Of a stretch of 64,000 nt of DNA, positions 55,504-64,000 are shown piece after piece (position 1 is the stretch's first letter; the number at the start of each line of letters is the position of its first letter). Under the pieces are notes generated by a model that made no database searches, was not told the origin of the DNA, and worked only from the letters and a program-made list of their open reading frames with translations. A program made the translations under genes and the position numbers. This DNA is from Microbacterium profundi (lineage in GTDB: Bacteria; Actinomycetota; Actinomycetes; Actinomycetales; Microbacteriaceae), in contig NZ_JPSY01000002.1 of assembly GCF_000763375.1 (NCBI RefSeq), positions 62,001 through 126,000 on the forward strand, written 5' to 3'.

Positions 55504-55597
55504 CCGTCTCAGCTTAGTCCCTTGAACACCGGTAGGCTGGTGGTGGGCGCGAATGCGCGCGCCTTCACACCGGCACCATCACACAGCGAGGTTCTCC

Positions 55598-55978
55598 ATG
55601 CCCACCGGCAAGGTCAGGTTCTACGACGACGAGAAGGGCTTCGGCTTCATCGCCAGCGATGATGGCCAGGACGTCTTCCTGCACGCCTCCGCCCTGCCCG
55701 CAGGCGCGACAGTCAAGCAAGGTGCCCGCGTGGAGTTCGGCGTCGCCGACGGCAAGCGCGGACTCCAGGCGCTCTCGGTGCGGGTCCTCGAGGCTCCCGT
55801 CAGCCTCACGAAGGCGAAGCGCAAGCCCGCAGACGACATGGCGATCATCGTCGAAGACCTCGTGAAGCTGCTCGACAGCATCGGAGGGGACCTCCGCCGC
55901 GGACGCTATCCGTCCTCCGGTCATGGACGCAAGGTCGCAGCGATGCTGCGCAAGGTCGCCGAGGACCTCGATGCCTGA
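55598..55978 (+). CDS. Cold-shock protein with C-terminal extension
   Basis: 126 residues from ATG 55598. CSD with KGFGFI and VFLHASAL (RNP1/RNP2) in residues 1-65, then an extra helical region DDMAIIVEDLVKLLDSIGGDLRRGRYPSSGHGRKVAAML. CspB-like proteins of actinobacteria share this extension. RNA chaperone acting on mRNA at low temperature or in general. The next gene starts within its last bases. Confidence 0.92.
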   Translation: MPTGKVRFYDDEKGFGFIASDDGQDVFLHASALPAGATVKQGARVEFGVADGKRGLQALSVRVLEAPVSLTKAKRKPADDMAIIVEDLVKLLDSIGGDLRRGRYPSSGHGRKVAAMLRKVAEDLDA

Positions 55979-56603
55979 TGCCGACGCACGCCTGATCGGC
56001 GCGCACGATCTCGCGCTCGCGGCGCTGCACGAGATCACACCCGCCTCGACGGTCGGCCCAGCAGCGGGCTACCTCGTCGAGGACGACGGTTCGGTGTCGT
56101 TGCGGTTCGAGAACCGGCTGCCTGGATACCCGGGGTGGTACTGGACTGTCACCGTCGCCCGCGTCGAGGATGCCGAGCCGACCGTACTCGAGGTCGAGCT
56201 GATGCCGACCGACGGCGCGCTTCTCGCGCCGGAGTGGGTGCCGTGGGCCGAACGACTCGCGGACTACCGCGCGCACCAGGTCGAACTCGCCGAGCAGGCC
56301 GCGGCTCTCGCGGCGGAGGCGGGCGAGGCGGCGGATGCCGCAGCATCCGGTTCGGACGACGACGGTGATGACGATTTCGATGCTGACGTCGACGACGACC
56401 TGGACGACGATGATGACGACGATGATGACGACGACGACGACGAGGACGGCGACCCGTCAGAGCCGCGCACGCTGCACGCCGGCGACCTCGACGGCGTCGA
56501 CATCGACGAGCTCGACGACTCGGCTGACGACTCCGACGAAGACTCCGACGACTCCGACGAAGACTCCGACGACTCCGACGAAGACTCCGACGAAGAGGAA
56601 TAG
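55971..56603 (+). CDS. DUF3027 protein with acidic repeat tail
   Basis: 210 residues from ATG 55971, which overlaps the cold-shock stop (ATGCCTGA); GAGGACC lies upstream. The first 120 residues are the DUF3027 domain (GYLVEDDGSVSLRFENRLPGYPGWYWTVTVARV), followed by Ala-rich and then nearly pure Asp/Glu/Ser tail. The last third consists of 21-bp DNA repeats. Acidic tails of this kind mimic DNA or bind basic proteins; no specific function is known. Confidence 0.78.
   Translation: MPDADARLIGAHDLALAALHEITPASTVGPAAGYLVEDDGSVSLRFENRLPGYPGWYWTVTVARVEDAEPTVLEVELMPTDGALLAPEWVPWAERLADYRAHQVELAEQAAALAAEAGEAADAAASGSDDDGDDDFDADVDDDLDDDDDDDDDDDDDEDGDPSEPRTLHAGDLDGVDIDELDDSADDSDEDSDDSDEDSDDSDEDSDEEE
56526..56588 (+). 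repeat. 21-bp tandem repeats encoding DSDEDSD
   Basis: Three near-perfect copies of GACTCCGACGAAGACTCCGAC, each coding for DSDEDSD, near the 3' end of the DUF3027 gene; a partial copy precedes the stop codon. Copy number can vary without a frameshift. Confidence 0.85.
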
Positions 56604-56627
56604 TCGCCCTTCGCGCGACACGCTTCG

Positions 56628-56659
56628 ACAGTCGCTACACCGATCGATGTAGCGACTGT
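56628..56659. terminator. Bidirectional terminator between DUF3027 and serC
   Basis: 12-bp stem ACAGTCGCTACA with complement and loop CCGATCGA, extendable with one mismatch. Confidence 0.75.
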
Positions 56660-56683
56660 TGAAAGGTGTATCGCGCGCCGGCC

Positions 56684-57805
<1,122 letters not shown>

Positions 57806-57866
57806 CTAGGGCCGCGGGGCGCAGCGATTCCCCCGTGTGACACGTACCCGCACCCAGTGGAGAATG

Positions 57867-57879
57867 TAGGCTTGCCTAA
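57867..57879 (+). promoter_or_regulatory. Candidate DtxR-type box upstream of the metalloregulator
   Basis: TAGGC-TT-GCCTAA (57867-57879), an imperfect palindrome of the TTAGGTTAGCCTAA class, about 20 bases before the start codon. Suggests autoregulation by the downstream DtxR-type protein. Confidence 0.45.
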
Positions 57880-57897
57880 GAAGACCCGGAGGGCCTA

Positions 57898-58599
57898 ATG
57901 ACGGACTTGATCGACACCACGGAGATGTACCTCCGCACCATCCTCGAACTCGAGGAGGAGAACATCGTGCCGCTGCGCGCGCGCATCTCCGAACGACTCG
58001 GTCACTCCGGGCCCACTGTCTCTCAGACGGTCGGTCGGATGGAGCGCGACGGTCTCGTCGTCGTCTCGGAAGATCGCACGCTGGAGCTCACCGACGCGGG
58101 GCGACGCAAGGCTGTCAATGTGATGCGCAAGCACCGTCTGGCCGAGCGTCTGCTCTCGGACGTGATCGGTCTGGACTGGGCGTTCGTGCACGAAGAGGCC
58201 TGTCGCTGGGAACATGTGATGAGCGAGCAGGTGGAGCGGCGCCTCGTCGAACTGCTCGGGCATCCGACGGAGTCGCCGTACGGAAACCCCATCCCCGGAC
58301 TCGATCAGCTGGGCGACATTCCAGCGCGCACGTTCGACGAGGGAGTGATCGGCCTCGTGAAGAAGCTCGATGCGGCGAACGAGCCGATCGAGGGCACGGT
58401 GCGTCGGCTGGCAGAACCCGCCCAGGTCGATCCCGAGTTGCTCGAGCAGCTGCGCGACGCCGGCGTCGTGCCGGGAGCGCACGGCAATTACCGCTTCAAC
58501 GAGGGATATGTGCTGATCCAGATGGACGGCGTCGAGGAGGGGCTCGAGCTGCCCGTCGAACTCGCGTCGCACATCTTCCTGGTGGGCGCGCCAACCTGA
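57898..58599 (+). CDS. DtxR-family metal-dependent regulator
   Basis: 233 residues. Winged helix LRARISERLGHSGPTVSQTVGRMERDGLVVV (about 25-60), metal-binding/dimer domain with VHEEACRWEHVMSEQVERRL (Glu, Cys and His ligands) and CxxC-free HPTESPYGNPIPG, and an SH3-like C-terminal part. Probably an IdeR/MntR-type regulator of iron or manganese homeostasis. Start ATG 57898 follows GGAGGG. Confidence 0.88.
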   Translation: MTDLIDTTEMYLRTILELEEENIVPLRARISERLGHSGPTVSQTVGRMERDGLVVVSEDRTLELTDAGRRKAVNVMRKHRLAERLLSDVIGLDWAFVHEEACRWEHVMSEQVERRLVELLGHPTESPYGNPIPGLDQLGDIPARTFDEGVIGLVKKLDAANEPIEGTVRRLAEPAQVDPELLEQLRDAGVVPGAHGNYRFNEGYVLIQMDGVEEGLELPVELASHIFLVGAPT

Positions 58600-58858
58600 T
58601 CTTCGGCCGCGCTGCACCGCTCGAGCGACGCGTTCGGGAGATTGCCAGCGTCTCAGGGTGACAGAATCGTTATCTTCCGGTAACCTCGGTCAGGTCGTCA
58701 GTGAAGAAGCCCGCTGGCGGCATTCCCGCGAAGATCGCCTCACCGGCTCGTCCTCTCCGCGGACAATCCGCACAGAATGCCACCCGACAAGTGGCACGAG
58801 TAGCAGAGTGCAGACGAGCCAGCGCACCCGAAGCGTCGAGGCACTGGAGGATTCCCTT

Positions 58859-59707
58859 TTGGCCGCAGATATCGAACCGACCGCGAACACATCTGAAAAG
58901 TCTCTGAAGCGAAGCAGCAGTGCAGCGCCCCGCGACGTCGCGCGAAAGATGATCAAGCCCATGCGGTCGATCGCCATCTTCGGCGCCGTCGGCGCGCTCG
59001 TCGCGGCTGTCGCACTGCCCGCGTACGCCGCCTCGTCGACGCCGGTCGACGCCGCCGCCACGCTGCAGCAGGTAGCGGCAGGTGACGCCCAGTCCCTTGT
59101 CGTGGCCTCCGAAGCCACCGCCTCTCCGCTTGTTCGTTCGACGTACAGCGCGACCACGCAGGAAGAGATCGATAAGAAGAAGGCTGAAGAAGCAGCCGCG
59201 GCTGCTGCTGCCGCCGCTGCTGCAGCCGCCGCGAATGCGACTGCTTCGTCGTCCGGCGGCGGCATCGACATCGGCAGCTATGCACTCGTCTCCCCTGGCT
59301 CCGGTGAAGTGCGCTACCCGCTCCCGCGAGGTTCCTATACCGAGGCGCGTACTACCGTCGGGCCCGACAGCGGCGGACACCAGGGTGCGGACATGCTGGC
59401 CCCGGCGGGCACGCCCATCTACGCGGTGGCGGCCGGAGTGGTCAGGGTGTCGTCGGAGAGCTACTACGGCTACGGCGTCGGCATCACGATCGACCACGTC
59501 ATCGGTGGGCAGAGCGTATCGACCACCTACGGGCACATGACCTACGGGTCCCGCCAGGTCTCGGCAGGGCAGACGGTGGTAGCAGGACAACTCATCGGAG
59601 CCGTCGGCAGCACCGGAAATTCCACGGCCAATCACCTCCACTTGGAGGTCAACGTCAACGGCAGTGTCCTCGAGCCCTACTCCTGGCTCGCTGCGAACGC
59701 CGGCTGA
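58859..59707 (+). CDS. M23-family peptidase (LytM-like)
   Basis: 282 residues from TTG 58859, which has GGAGG eight bases upstream; the longer frame from 58658 contains no site and would add 67 residues. An uncommonly long basic N-terminus (35 residues) leads to a signal-like helix SIAIFGAVGALVAAVALPAYA, an Ala-rich coiled stretch, Gly-Ser linker and a lysostaphin-type domain: GGHQGADMLAPAG with His and Asp zinc ligands, TTYGHM, and HLHLEV. Cleaves peptidoglycan cross-links. The 5' leader is about 250 bases after the previous gene. Confidence 0.88.
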   Translation: MAADIEPTANTSEKSLKRSSSAAPRDVARKMIKPMRSIAIFGAVGALVAAVALPAYAASSTPVDAAATLQQVAAGDAQSLVVASEATASPLVRSTYSATTQEEIDKKKAEEAAAAAAAAAAAAAANATASSSGGGIDIGSYALVSPGSGEVRYPLPRGSYTEARTTVGPDSGGHQGADMLAPAGTPIYAVAAGVVRVSSESYYGYGVGITIDHVIGGQSVSTTYGHMTYGSRQVSAGQTVVAGQLIGAVGSTGNSTANHLHLEVNVNGSVLEPYSWLAANAG

Positions 59708-59822
59708 CCATCACCGACCGGATCTGCGAGGCGACACACGTCTGAGTGTTCACTCGGCGTTTCGTCATCCGTCGGCGCGATGGGCTAATCTGATCCCGTC
59801 GTCGCACGGACGGGAGAAGCCG

Positions 59823-59933
59823 ATGGAACGTATACCGAGCATCCGCACCATGGATGCGCTCGGTCGTTACGTTCTTCGGCATCGCCCGCAGGGATGCACC
59901 GATGTCGTCGTGTGCGAAAGGCGCTGTCTCTGA
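59823..59933 (+). CDS. 36-residue ORF ending inside a terminator
   Basis: ATG 59823 to TGA 59931-59933 encodes MERIPSIRTMDALGRYVLRH followed by RPQGCTDVVVCERRCL. GGGAGAAG lies four to five bases before the ATG, and a TAATCT hexamer (59786-59791) is a plausible -10. The stop codon falls in the stem of a strong terminator, so it could be a leader peptide for attenuation or a stand-alone microprotein with two CxxC-like cysteine spacings. No similarity recognised. Confidence 0.5.
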   Translation: MERIPSIRTMDALGRYVLRHRPQGCTDVVVCERRCL

Positions 59934-59948
59934 GACGGCGCCTTTTTT
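59917..59948 (+). terminator. Terminator with T6 run after the short ORF
   Basis: Stem AAAGGCGC-T-GTCTC with complement and a tight loop, followed by six T. The strongest canonical intrinsic terminator in the window. Confidence 0.9.
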
Positions 59949-60034
59949 CGTCCCTGCGTAGATTCTGCTGTCTGTGTGACGTCGTGTGATTCGAGAGTGC
60001 CGGGAAGCCGTCCCGGCGGATCGAGAGGATGACG

Positions 60035-60532
60035 ATGCGCACACTTGTTCTGAACGCCGGGTACGAGCCGCTCGCGGTGGTGTCCTTCAAGCGAGCCCTG
60101 GTGCTCGTGATGAATCAGAAGGCCACCGTGATCGAACGGGTGCAAGACGATCCCGTCTGGGGTGCACGCGGAGCGTACGACCGTCCGGCCGTCATCATCC
60201 TCCGCAGATACGTCCGGCTGCCGATGAGCAGACGTGTGCCTGTCACGCGGCGTGGAGTGCTGCGCCGCGACAACCACCGCTGCGGGTACTGCGGCAAGTC
60301 CGCATCCACGATCGATCATGTGCTGCCACGCTCGCGCGGGGGAGCGGACTCGTGGGAGAACCTGGTCGCCTGCTGCCTTCGCTGCAACAACGTCAAGAGC
60401 GACCGCACACCGCAGGAGATGCGGTGGGATCTGCGCTTCACCCCGCTCCCGCCGCACGGCACGGCGTGGACGGTGCGCGGAACGGAGCGCAGCGACCCCT
60501 GCTGGGAGCCGTATCTCGCGCTGGCGGCGTGA
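60035..60532 (+). CDS. HNH endonuclease, actinobacterial conserved
   Basis: 165 residues from ATG 60035; the ATG at 60029 is two bases from the GAGAGG site and is less likely. Conserved MRTLVLNAGYEPLAVVS opening, then a zinc-finger HNH motif: CGYCGK, IDHVLPRSRGGADSWENLVACCLRCNNVKSDRT. Present in nearly all Micrococcales as a short stand-alone nuclease; function unknown, perhaps DNA repair or recombination. It follows the terminator by about 90 bases. Confidence 0.85.
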   Translation: MRTLVLNAGYEPLAVVSFKRALVLVMNQKATVIERVQDDPVWGARGAYDRPAVIILRRYVRLPMSRRVPVTRRGVLRRDNHRCGYCGKSASTIDHVLPRSRGGADSWENLVACCLRCNNVKSDRTPQEMRWDLRFTPLPPHGTAWTVRGTERSDPCWEPYLALAA

Positions 60533-60571
60533 CATCGTCCGGCCCTCAGGACGGATAGACTGAACCAGCCA

Positions 60572-60646
60572 GCCTCTGTAGCTCAATGGAAGAGCAGTTG
60601 CGTCCTAAGCAAACGGTTGGGGGTTCGAGTCCCTCCAGGGGCACCA
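60572..60646 (+). tRNA. tRNA-Arg(CCT)
   Basis: Acceptor GCCTCTG/CAGGGGC, D arm GCTC/GAGC with a short loop, anticodon arm GTTGC-GTCCTAA-GCAAA (anticodon CCT), T arm TGGGGG-TTCGAGT-CCCTC. CCA encoded at 60644-60646. TAGACT at 60556-60561 is a possible -10. Confidence 0.95.
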
Positions 60647-60671
60647 GTTGCCGCTGTGAACGTGGCCGATG

Positions 60672-60917
60672 TCAGTCGGTCTCGTTCTCCACCTCGGTCT
60701 GGGGCCGACCTACGATGCCGATGCCGACCGCTTCATGGCTCGGTTCCGGATCCGTCCTGTCCGGTGCCTTCGGCTCTTCCCCCGGCTCCTTCTCAGTACT
60801 CGGTTCCTTCAGATCCTGGGTCGACGGCTCTTCTGCGTTCTCATGCGGGTCGGACTCGTCCACCGGTGCCGGTTCGACCTTCTCCGGGCCCAGGCCCTGG
60901 TCTTCGATGCCACTCAT
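60672..60917 (-). CDS. Acidic disordered hypothetical protein
   Basis: 81 residues rich in Glu, Pro, Asp and Ser (KEPSTEKEPGEEPKAPDRTDPEPS), without hydrophobic segments. Reading direction is towards the tRNA-Arg. No similarity recognised; composition and a weak upstream GGACGG keep it plausible. Low-complexity antisense ORFs are common here, so the call is tentative. Confidence 0.4.
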   Translation of the reverse strand: MSGIEDQGLGPEKVEPAPVDESDPHENAEEPSTQDLKEPSTEKEPGEEPKAPDRTDPEPSHEAVGIGIVGRPQTEVENETD

Positions 60918-61030
60918 CCGCCGTCCATCCTCTCGATCGATCTGGATCTGTCAGAGTAGGGTCCCGCGGCACAGTGCACGACCCGGTTGACCGGAGCACC
61001 CGCGCGCGTTATACGCAATACGATGAGCGG

Positions 61031-61411
61031 GTGCAGACTCTCGACATCCTCGGCGTGGTCGGCGAGGCGATGTCGTGGATCGGTCTCGGAGTCGGCATCC
61101 CGCTGCTCATCGTCGCCGGCATGGTCGCGCTCGCCGAAGGGCGCTGGGAACGCGTCGACATCGCCGTCATCGAGCGCGACGGCGTTCCTTTCGCGCGCTG
61201 GTTCGCTCGCGGTGATTTCCACGAGCGACCATTGCGCGGATCCGAGTCGACCGCCGACGACTGGCACAGCGGCTATGTGAGCACCAGGAACCCTGAGAAC
61301 GCACGGATCCATCCTCCGATGGCCAAGCGCGTGCTGCTCACGCTCGGCATCATCTTCGCCGTCGTCGGTGTGATCGGCTCGGTCGTGTCCTTCCTGCCGG
61401 CCTTCGTCTGA
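61031..61411 (+). CDS. Small membrane protein
   Basis: 126 residues from GTG 61031 (GAGCGG before it). Two membrane helices: near the N terminus (VVGEAMSWIGLGVGIPLLIVAGMVALAEG) and at the C terminus (RVLLTLGIIFAVVGVIGSVVSFLPAFV), with a soluble loop containing RDGVPFARWFARGDFHERPLRG. Not recognised. It sits head-to-tail against the MMPL gene. Confidence 0.65.
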   Translation: MQTLDILGVVGEAMSWIGLGVGIPLLIVAGMVALAEGRWERVDIAVIERDGVPFARWFARGDFHERPLRGSESTADDWHSGYVSTRNPENARIHPPMAKRVLLTLGIIFAVVGVIGSVVSFLPAFV

Positions 61412-61430
61412 AGCAGCCGGCCGGGCAGCG

Positions 61431-63605
61431 TCAGTCCTCGCCGCGACCCAGCTTCGACGGCCACCAGATCCGTCGGCCGATGTCGTAGCTCAGCGCCGGC
61501 ACGAGAAGCGAGCGCACGATGAACGTGTCGAGCAGCACACCGAAGGCGACGATGAAGGCCAGCTGTACGAGGAACAGGATGGGGATCACCGAGAGCGCCG
61601 CGAATGTCGCCGCGAGCACGAGACCCGCCGATGTGATCACGCCGCCTGTGATCGCGAGCCCTCGGAGCACGCCCTGCCTGGTTCCGTGAGCGATCGACTC
61701 CTCGCGCACCCGGGTCATGAGGAAGATGTTGTAGTCGATGCCGAGGGCGACCAGGAACACGAAGCCGTACAGCGGCACCGCAGGGTCGGCTCCTGAGAAG
61801 TGGAAGATCCCGTTGAAGACGAGTGCGGAGACACCCATCGCCGTTCCGAACGAGAGCACCGTGGTGAGGATCAGCAGCACCGGCGCCAGGATCGAGCGCA
61901 GCAGGAGCATCAGGATCAGCATGATCACGACGAGGATCACCGGGATGATCAGGTTGCGGTCGCGGATCGATGCGTCGTTCGTGTCGATAGCGGTCGCCGT
62001 GACGCCGCCGACGAGGGCGTCGTAGTCGGCGAGCTGGGTGCGGATGTCACGGACAGTGGATGCTGCGCCATCGGAGTCCGCGGCATCCGTCAGCGTGGCC
62101 TGCAGCATGATGTCGCCGTCGACGACCGTGGGATCCGGCGCAGGAGTGCCTGGAGGGCCCACTGCAGTGATCCCGTCGGCGGTCACGTTCGCGGTGCCGC
62201 TGGGGGAGTCCGACGCGGTGACGGCGACAGTATCCACACCGTCGTGCCCGAGCAGCACGTCGGCGACGTCCTGCAGCGAACCCTCGTTCACCACGACGTA
62301 TGCGGGGCTACCGGATCCACCGGGGAAATGCTCGCCGAGCGCGACCTGGCCGTCGCGCGCCTCTGACGAGCCGATCACGAGGTCGGACTGCGGAACGCCT
62401 ACGGCGTCGAGCTGTGTGACGCCGATCGCACCAGCCAGGAGTACGAGTGTCGTCGCGATCCAGATCAGCCGGGGGCGCCGCTTGATGAGCGATGCCAGCT
62501 TCGCCCAGAGGCCCTTCTTCGGCATACCGTTCTCGGCCGCCACGACCTCCGGCTCGAAGGCGGGGCGGCGCGGCCAGAACACCGCACGGCCGAACAGGAG
62601 CAGCATCGACGGGAGCAGCGTGAGCGCCGAGAGCATCGCGAAGAAGATGCCGATCGCCGCGACCGGCCCGAGCGTGCTGTTGGATTTCAGATCGCTCAGC
62701 AGCAGGCAGAGGAGTCCTGCGATCACGGTTCCGCCTGAGGCGAGGATCGGCTCGAACGAGCCCTTCCATGCGGCCAGGACTGCGGCGCCCTTGTCGTGGC
62801 TGATGCGCAGCTCCTCCCGGAACCGCGCGACGAACAGCAGTGCGTAGTCGGTGGCCGCGCCGATCACGAGGATGAACAGGATGCCCTGCGTCTGCCCGCT
62901 CAGCAGCAGTATCCCGGCCTTCGCCAGCCACCACACGGCCAGCAGTGCGACGCACAGCGCGAACAGGCTCGTCGACAGCACCACGATCGGCAGCAGCAGC
63001 GAGCGGTACACGAGGATCAGGATCACGAACACGGCGAGGAGGGCGACGCCGAGCAGCAGGCCGTCGATGCCGGAGAACCCCGCCACCAGGTCGGCGCTGA
63101 ATCCTGCGGGCCCGGTGATGTAGACCTTCACGCCATCCGGTGCATCAGCCTGCAACTGTGCGCCGAGCGCCTTCGCGGCGTCGGCGAGCTCGGCATCGCT
63201 CTGGATGGGGATGAAGGCCTGAGCGGCCATGCCGTCATCCGATGCGATCGCAGGGGAGACCTCATCGCTGATGCCTTCCAGCGACGGTGCATCGGCCACG
63301 GCATCCGTTATCGTCTCGAGTTCGGCGTCGGTGAGCTCATCCTCGCCGACGAAGACCGCGATCGCGGGGATCGCATCCCCGTCGTTGAACTCGCCGAGCA
63401 GAGCCTGCACCTTCGTGGCGTCCGCGGAGGAGGGGAGGTAGCTGGTCTGATCGTTCGAGGACACCTCGTCGACCTTGCCGAACAGCGGTCCGCCGAGTCC
63501 GGCGCCGACCAGCCACGCGAGGATCAGCACTACGGGGATGAGCACGCGCGCCCATGAGCGGCGGCGGATGCGCACGCGCTCGGGTGAAGTACTGTCGTCA
63601 GTCAT
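61431..63605 (-). CDS. MMPL/RND-family membrane exporter
   Basis: 724 residues from ATG 63605 (GAGGA nearby). Twelve membrane helices in two halves, each with a large extracytoplasmic porter domain. The proton-relay Asp-Tyr pairs appear in AATDYALLFVARFREELR and LGIDYNIFLMTRVREESIA. Mycobacterial MmpL proteins export lipids; here substrate is unknown. Starts divergently from a MarR-family gene 42 bases away, which likely regulates it. Confidence 0.93.
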   Translation of the reverse strand: MTDDSTSPERVRIRRRSWARVLIPVVLILAWLVGAGLGGPLFGKVDEVSSNDQTSYLPSSADATKVQALLGEFNDGDAIPAIAVFVGEDELTDAELETITDAVADAPSLEGISDEVSPAIASDDGMAAQAFIPIQSDAELADAAKALGAQLQADAPDGVKVYITGPAGFSADLVAGFSGIDGLLLGVALLAVFVILILVYRSLLLPIVVLSTSLFALCVALLAVWWLAKAGILLLSGQTQGILFILVIGAATDYALLFVARFREELRISHDKGAAVLAAWKGSFEPILASGGTVIAGLLCLLLSDLKSNSTLGPVAAIGIFFAMLSALTLLPSMLLLFGRAVFWPRRPAFEPEVVAAENGMPKKGLWAKLASLIKRRPRLIWIATTLVLLAGAIGVTQLDAVGVPQSDLVIGSSEARDGQVALGEHFPGGSGSPAYVVVNEGSLQDVADVLLGHDGVDTVAVTASDSPSGTANVTADGITAVGPPGTPAPDPTVVDGDIMLQATLTDAADSDGAASTVRDIRTQLADYDALVGGVTATAIDTNDASIRDRNLIIPVILVVIMLILMLLLRSILAPVLLILTTVLSFGTAMGVSALVFNGIFHFSGADPAVPLYGFVFLVALGIDYNIFLMTRVREESIAHGTRQGVLRGLAITGGVITSAGLVLAATFAALSVIPILFLVQLAFIVAFGVLLDTFIVRSLLVPALSYDIGRRIWWPSKLGRGED

Positions 63606-63647
63606 CTCATCCTCAATATAGTTAGCCTGGCGAGAAGAAAGCCTAGC
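63606..63647. promoter_or_regulatory. Shared promoter/operator region of MMPL and MarR genes
   Basis: Contains GTTAGCCTGGC and AAGCCTAGC 12 bases apart and an AT-richer CAATATAG. Likely binding sites for the MarR protein. Confidence 0.4.
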
Positions 63648-64000
63648 ATGAAGATAATGAGGGATATCATCGTGATCATGCCCTCCTCCGACGAATCCGA
63701 ATCGCGAACCTTCGCACTCGGGTCGTCGATCTACCACGTCGACGTCAGCGATCCGAACGGTGAGCTCGTCGACCGTGCGGGCATGTCAGAGGGCGATATC
63801 AGCGAGATCAGTGACCTCATGCAGGCACTCGGCGAGCTCCGCGACGCCGAGCAGAAGCTGTCTGAAGCATCGCTTCGCTACATGAAGCTCAACCAGACGG
63901 ACATGCGGGCGCTGCATTTCCTCATCGCTGTCGAGAACAGCGATGCGACGGCGACACCGGGTGCGATCGCTGCGCATCTCGGCATCTCGACGGCATCGAC
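63648..64000 (+). CDS. MarR-family regulator, 3' truncated
   Basis: Reading frame open to the window end. Three possible starts (63648, 63657 and 63678); none has a clear ribosome site. The visible part contains helices before the winged-helix: SDLMQALGELRDAEQKLSEASLRYMKLNQTDMRALHFLIAVENSDATATPGAIAAHLGISTAS, matching MarR topology (DNA-recognition region just beginning). Divergent from the MMPL exporter, so probably its repressor. The short intergenic DNA holds GTTAGCCTGGC and AAGCCTAGC words that could be operator halves. Confidence 0.8.
   Translation, partial: MKIMRDIIVIMPSSDESESRTFALGSSIYHVDVSDPNGELVDRAGMSEGDISEISDLMQALGELRDAEQKLSEASLRYMKLNQTDMRALHFLIAVENSDATATPGAIAAHLGISTAS

Noticed and set aside
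58600..58858. c-di-AMP (ydaO) riboswitch before the M23 peptidase
   Set aside because: The conserved GGGGTGAATC-type core could not be found.

Overview
The window looks like a chromosomal segment of a high-GC Gram-positive actinobacterium. Gene content and codon habits (GCATCC and GATGCC words, Microbacteriaceae-type hypothetical genes, carD, lpqE, WXG100, SigK/RskA) point to Microbacterium or a close relative in the Micrococcales. This is inferred from content; no database search was made. Gene density is high, genes lie on both strands, and no gap longer than about 300 bases is without an annotated element.

Layout. 1-1470: distal end of a Flp/Tad pilus locus. 1480-2900: a less GC-rich patch with an anti-sigma-like membrane protein and an ECF sigma factor. 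3053-9384: topA, tmk, holB and a secreted alpha/beta hydrolase. 9489-11240: tRNA-Thr(CGT), nicotinamidase, a decayed DUF1697 gene, a shortened YigZ gene, and a tRNA-Lys(UUU) gene split by a 218-nt group I intron (the most striking element here). 11401-13570: fasciclin lipoprotein divergent from sigK-rskA. 13590-16314: a hypothetical protein, pabC, and a DUF559-type nuclease gene bracketed by two related 85-bp palindromes.

16572-30773 is a phosphate island: pstB, pstA, pstC and pstS with PHO-box-like direct repeats, a MutT1-type Nudix/phosphatase, ppk, a GlnR-type orphan regulator, gpmA, phoU and senX3-regX3. 30850-35625 keeps the order also known from mycobacteria: lpqE, carD, ispDF (fused), cysS, rlmB. 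35638-46456 is mixed metabolism, transport and repair: SDR protein, DUF4032 kinase-like protein, sugar ABC ATPase, thioredoxin-fold protein, tRNA-Thr(TGT), tyrosine phosphatase, cation/proton antiporter, SRAP peptidase, DMT exporter, nitroreductase, msrB.

46515-64000: a LytR_C protein, groEL behind a CIRCE operator, an isolated WXG100 protein, a two-component system, the XPB-type helicase with its partner protein, a long cold-shock protein, DUF3027, serC, a DtxR-type regulator, an M23 peptidase, a short ORF ending inside a strong terminator, an HNH nuclease, tRNA-Arg(CCT), and an MMPL exporter divergent from a MarR regulator cut by the window edge.

How the parts fit: PHO-like repeats before pstS and between phoU and senX3 tie uptake, sensing and polyphosphate storage together. 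SigK and RskA probably control the fasciclin lipoprotein. The MarR protein probably controls the MMPL pump. Functions are assigned from motifs, length and neighbourhood, and promoter calls are by eye.
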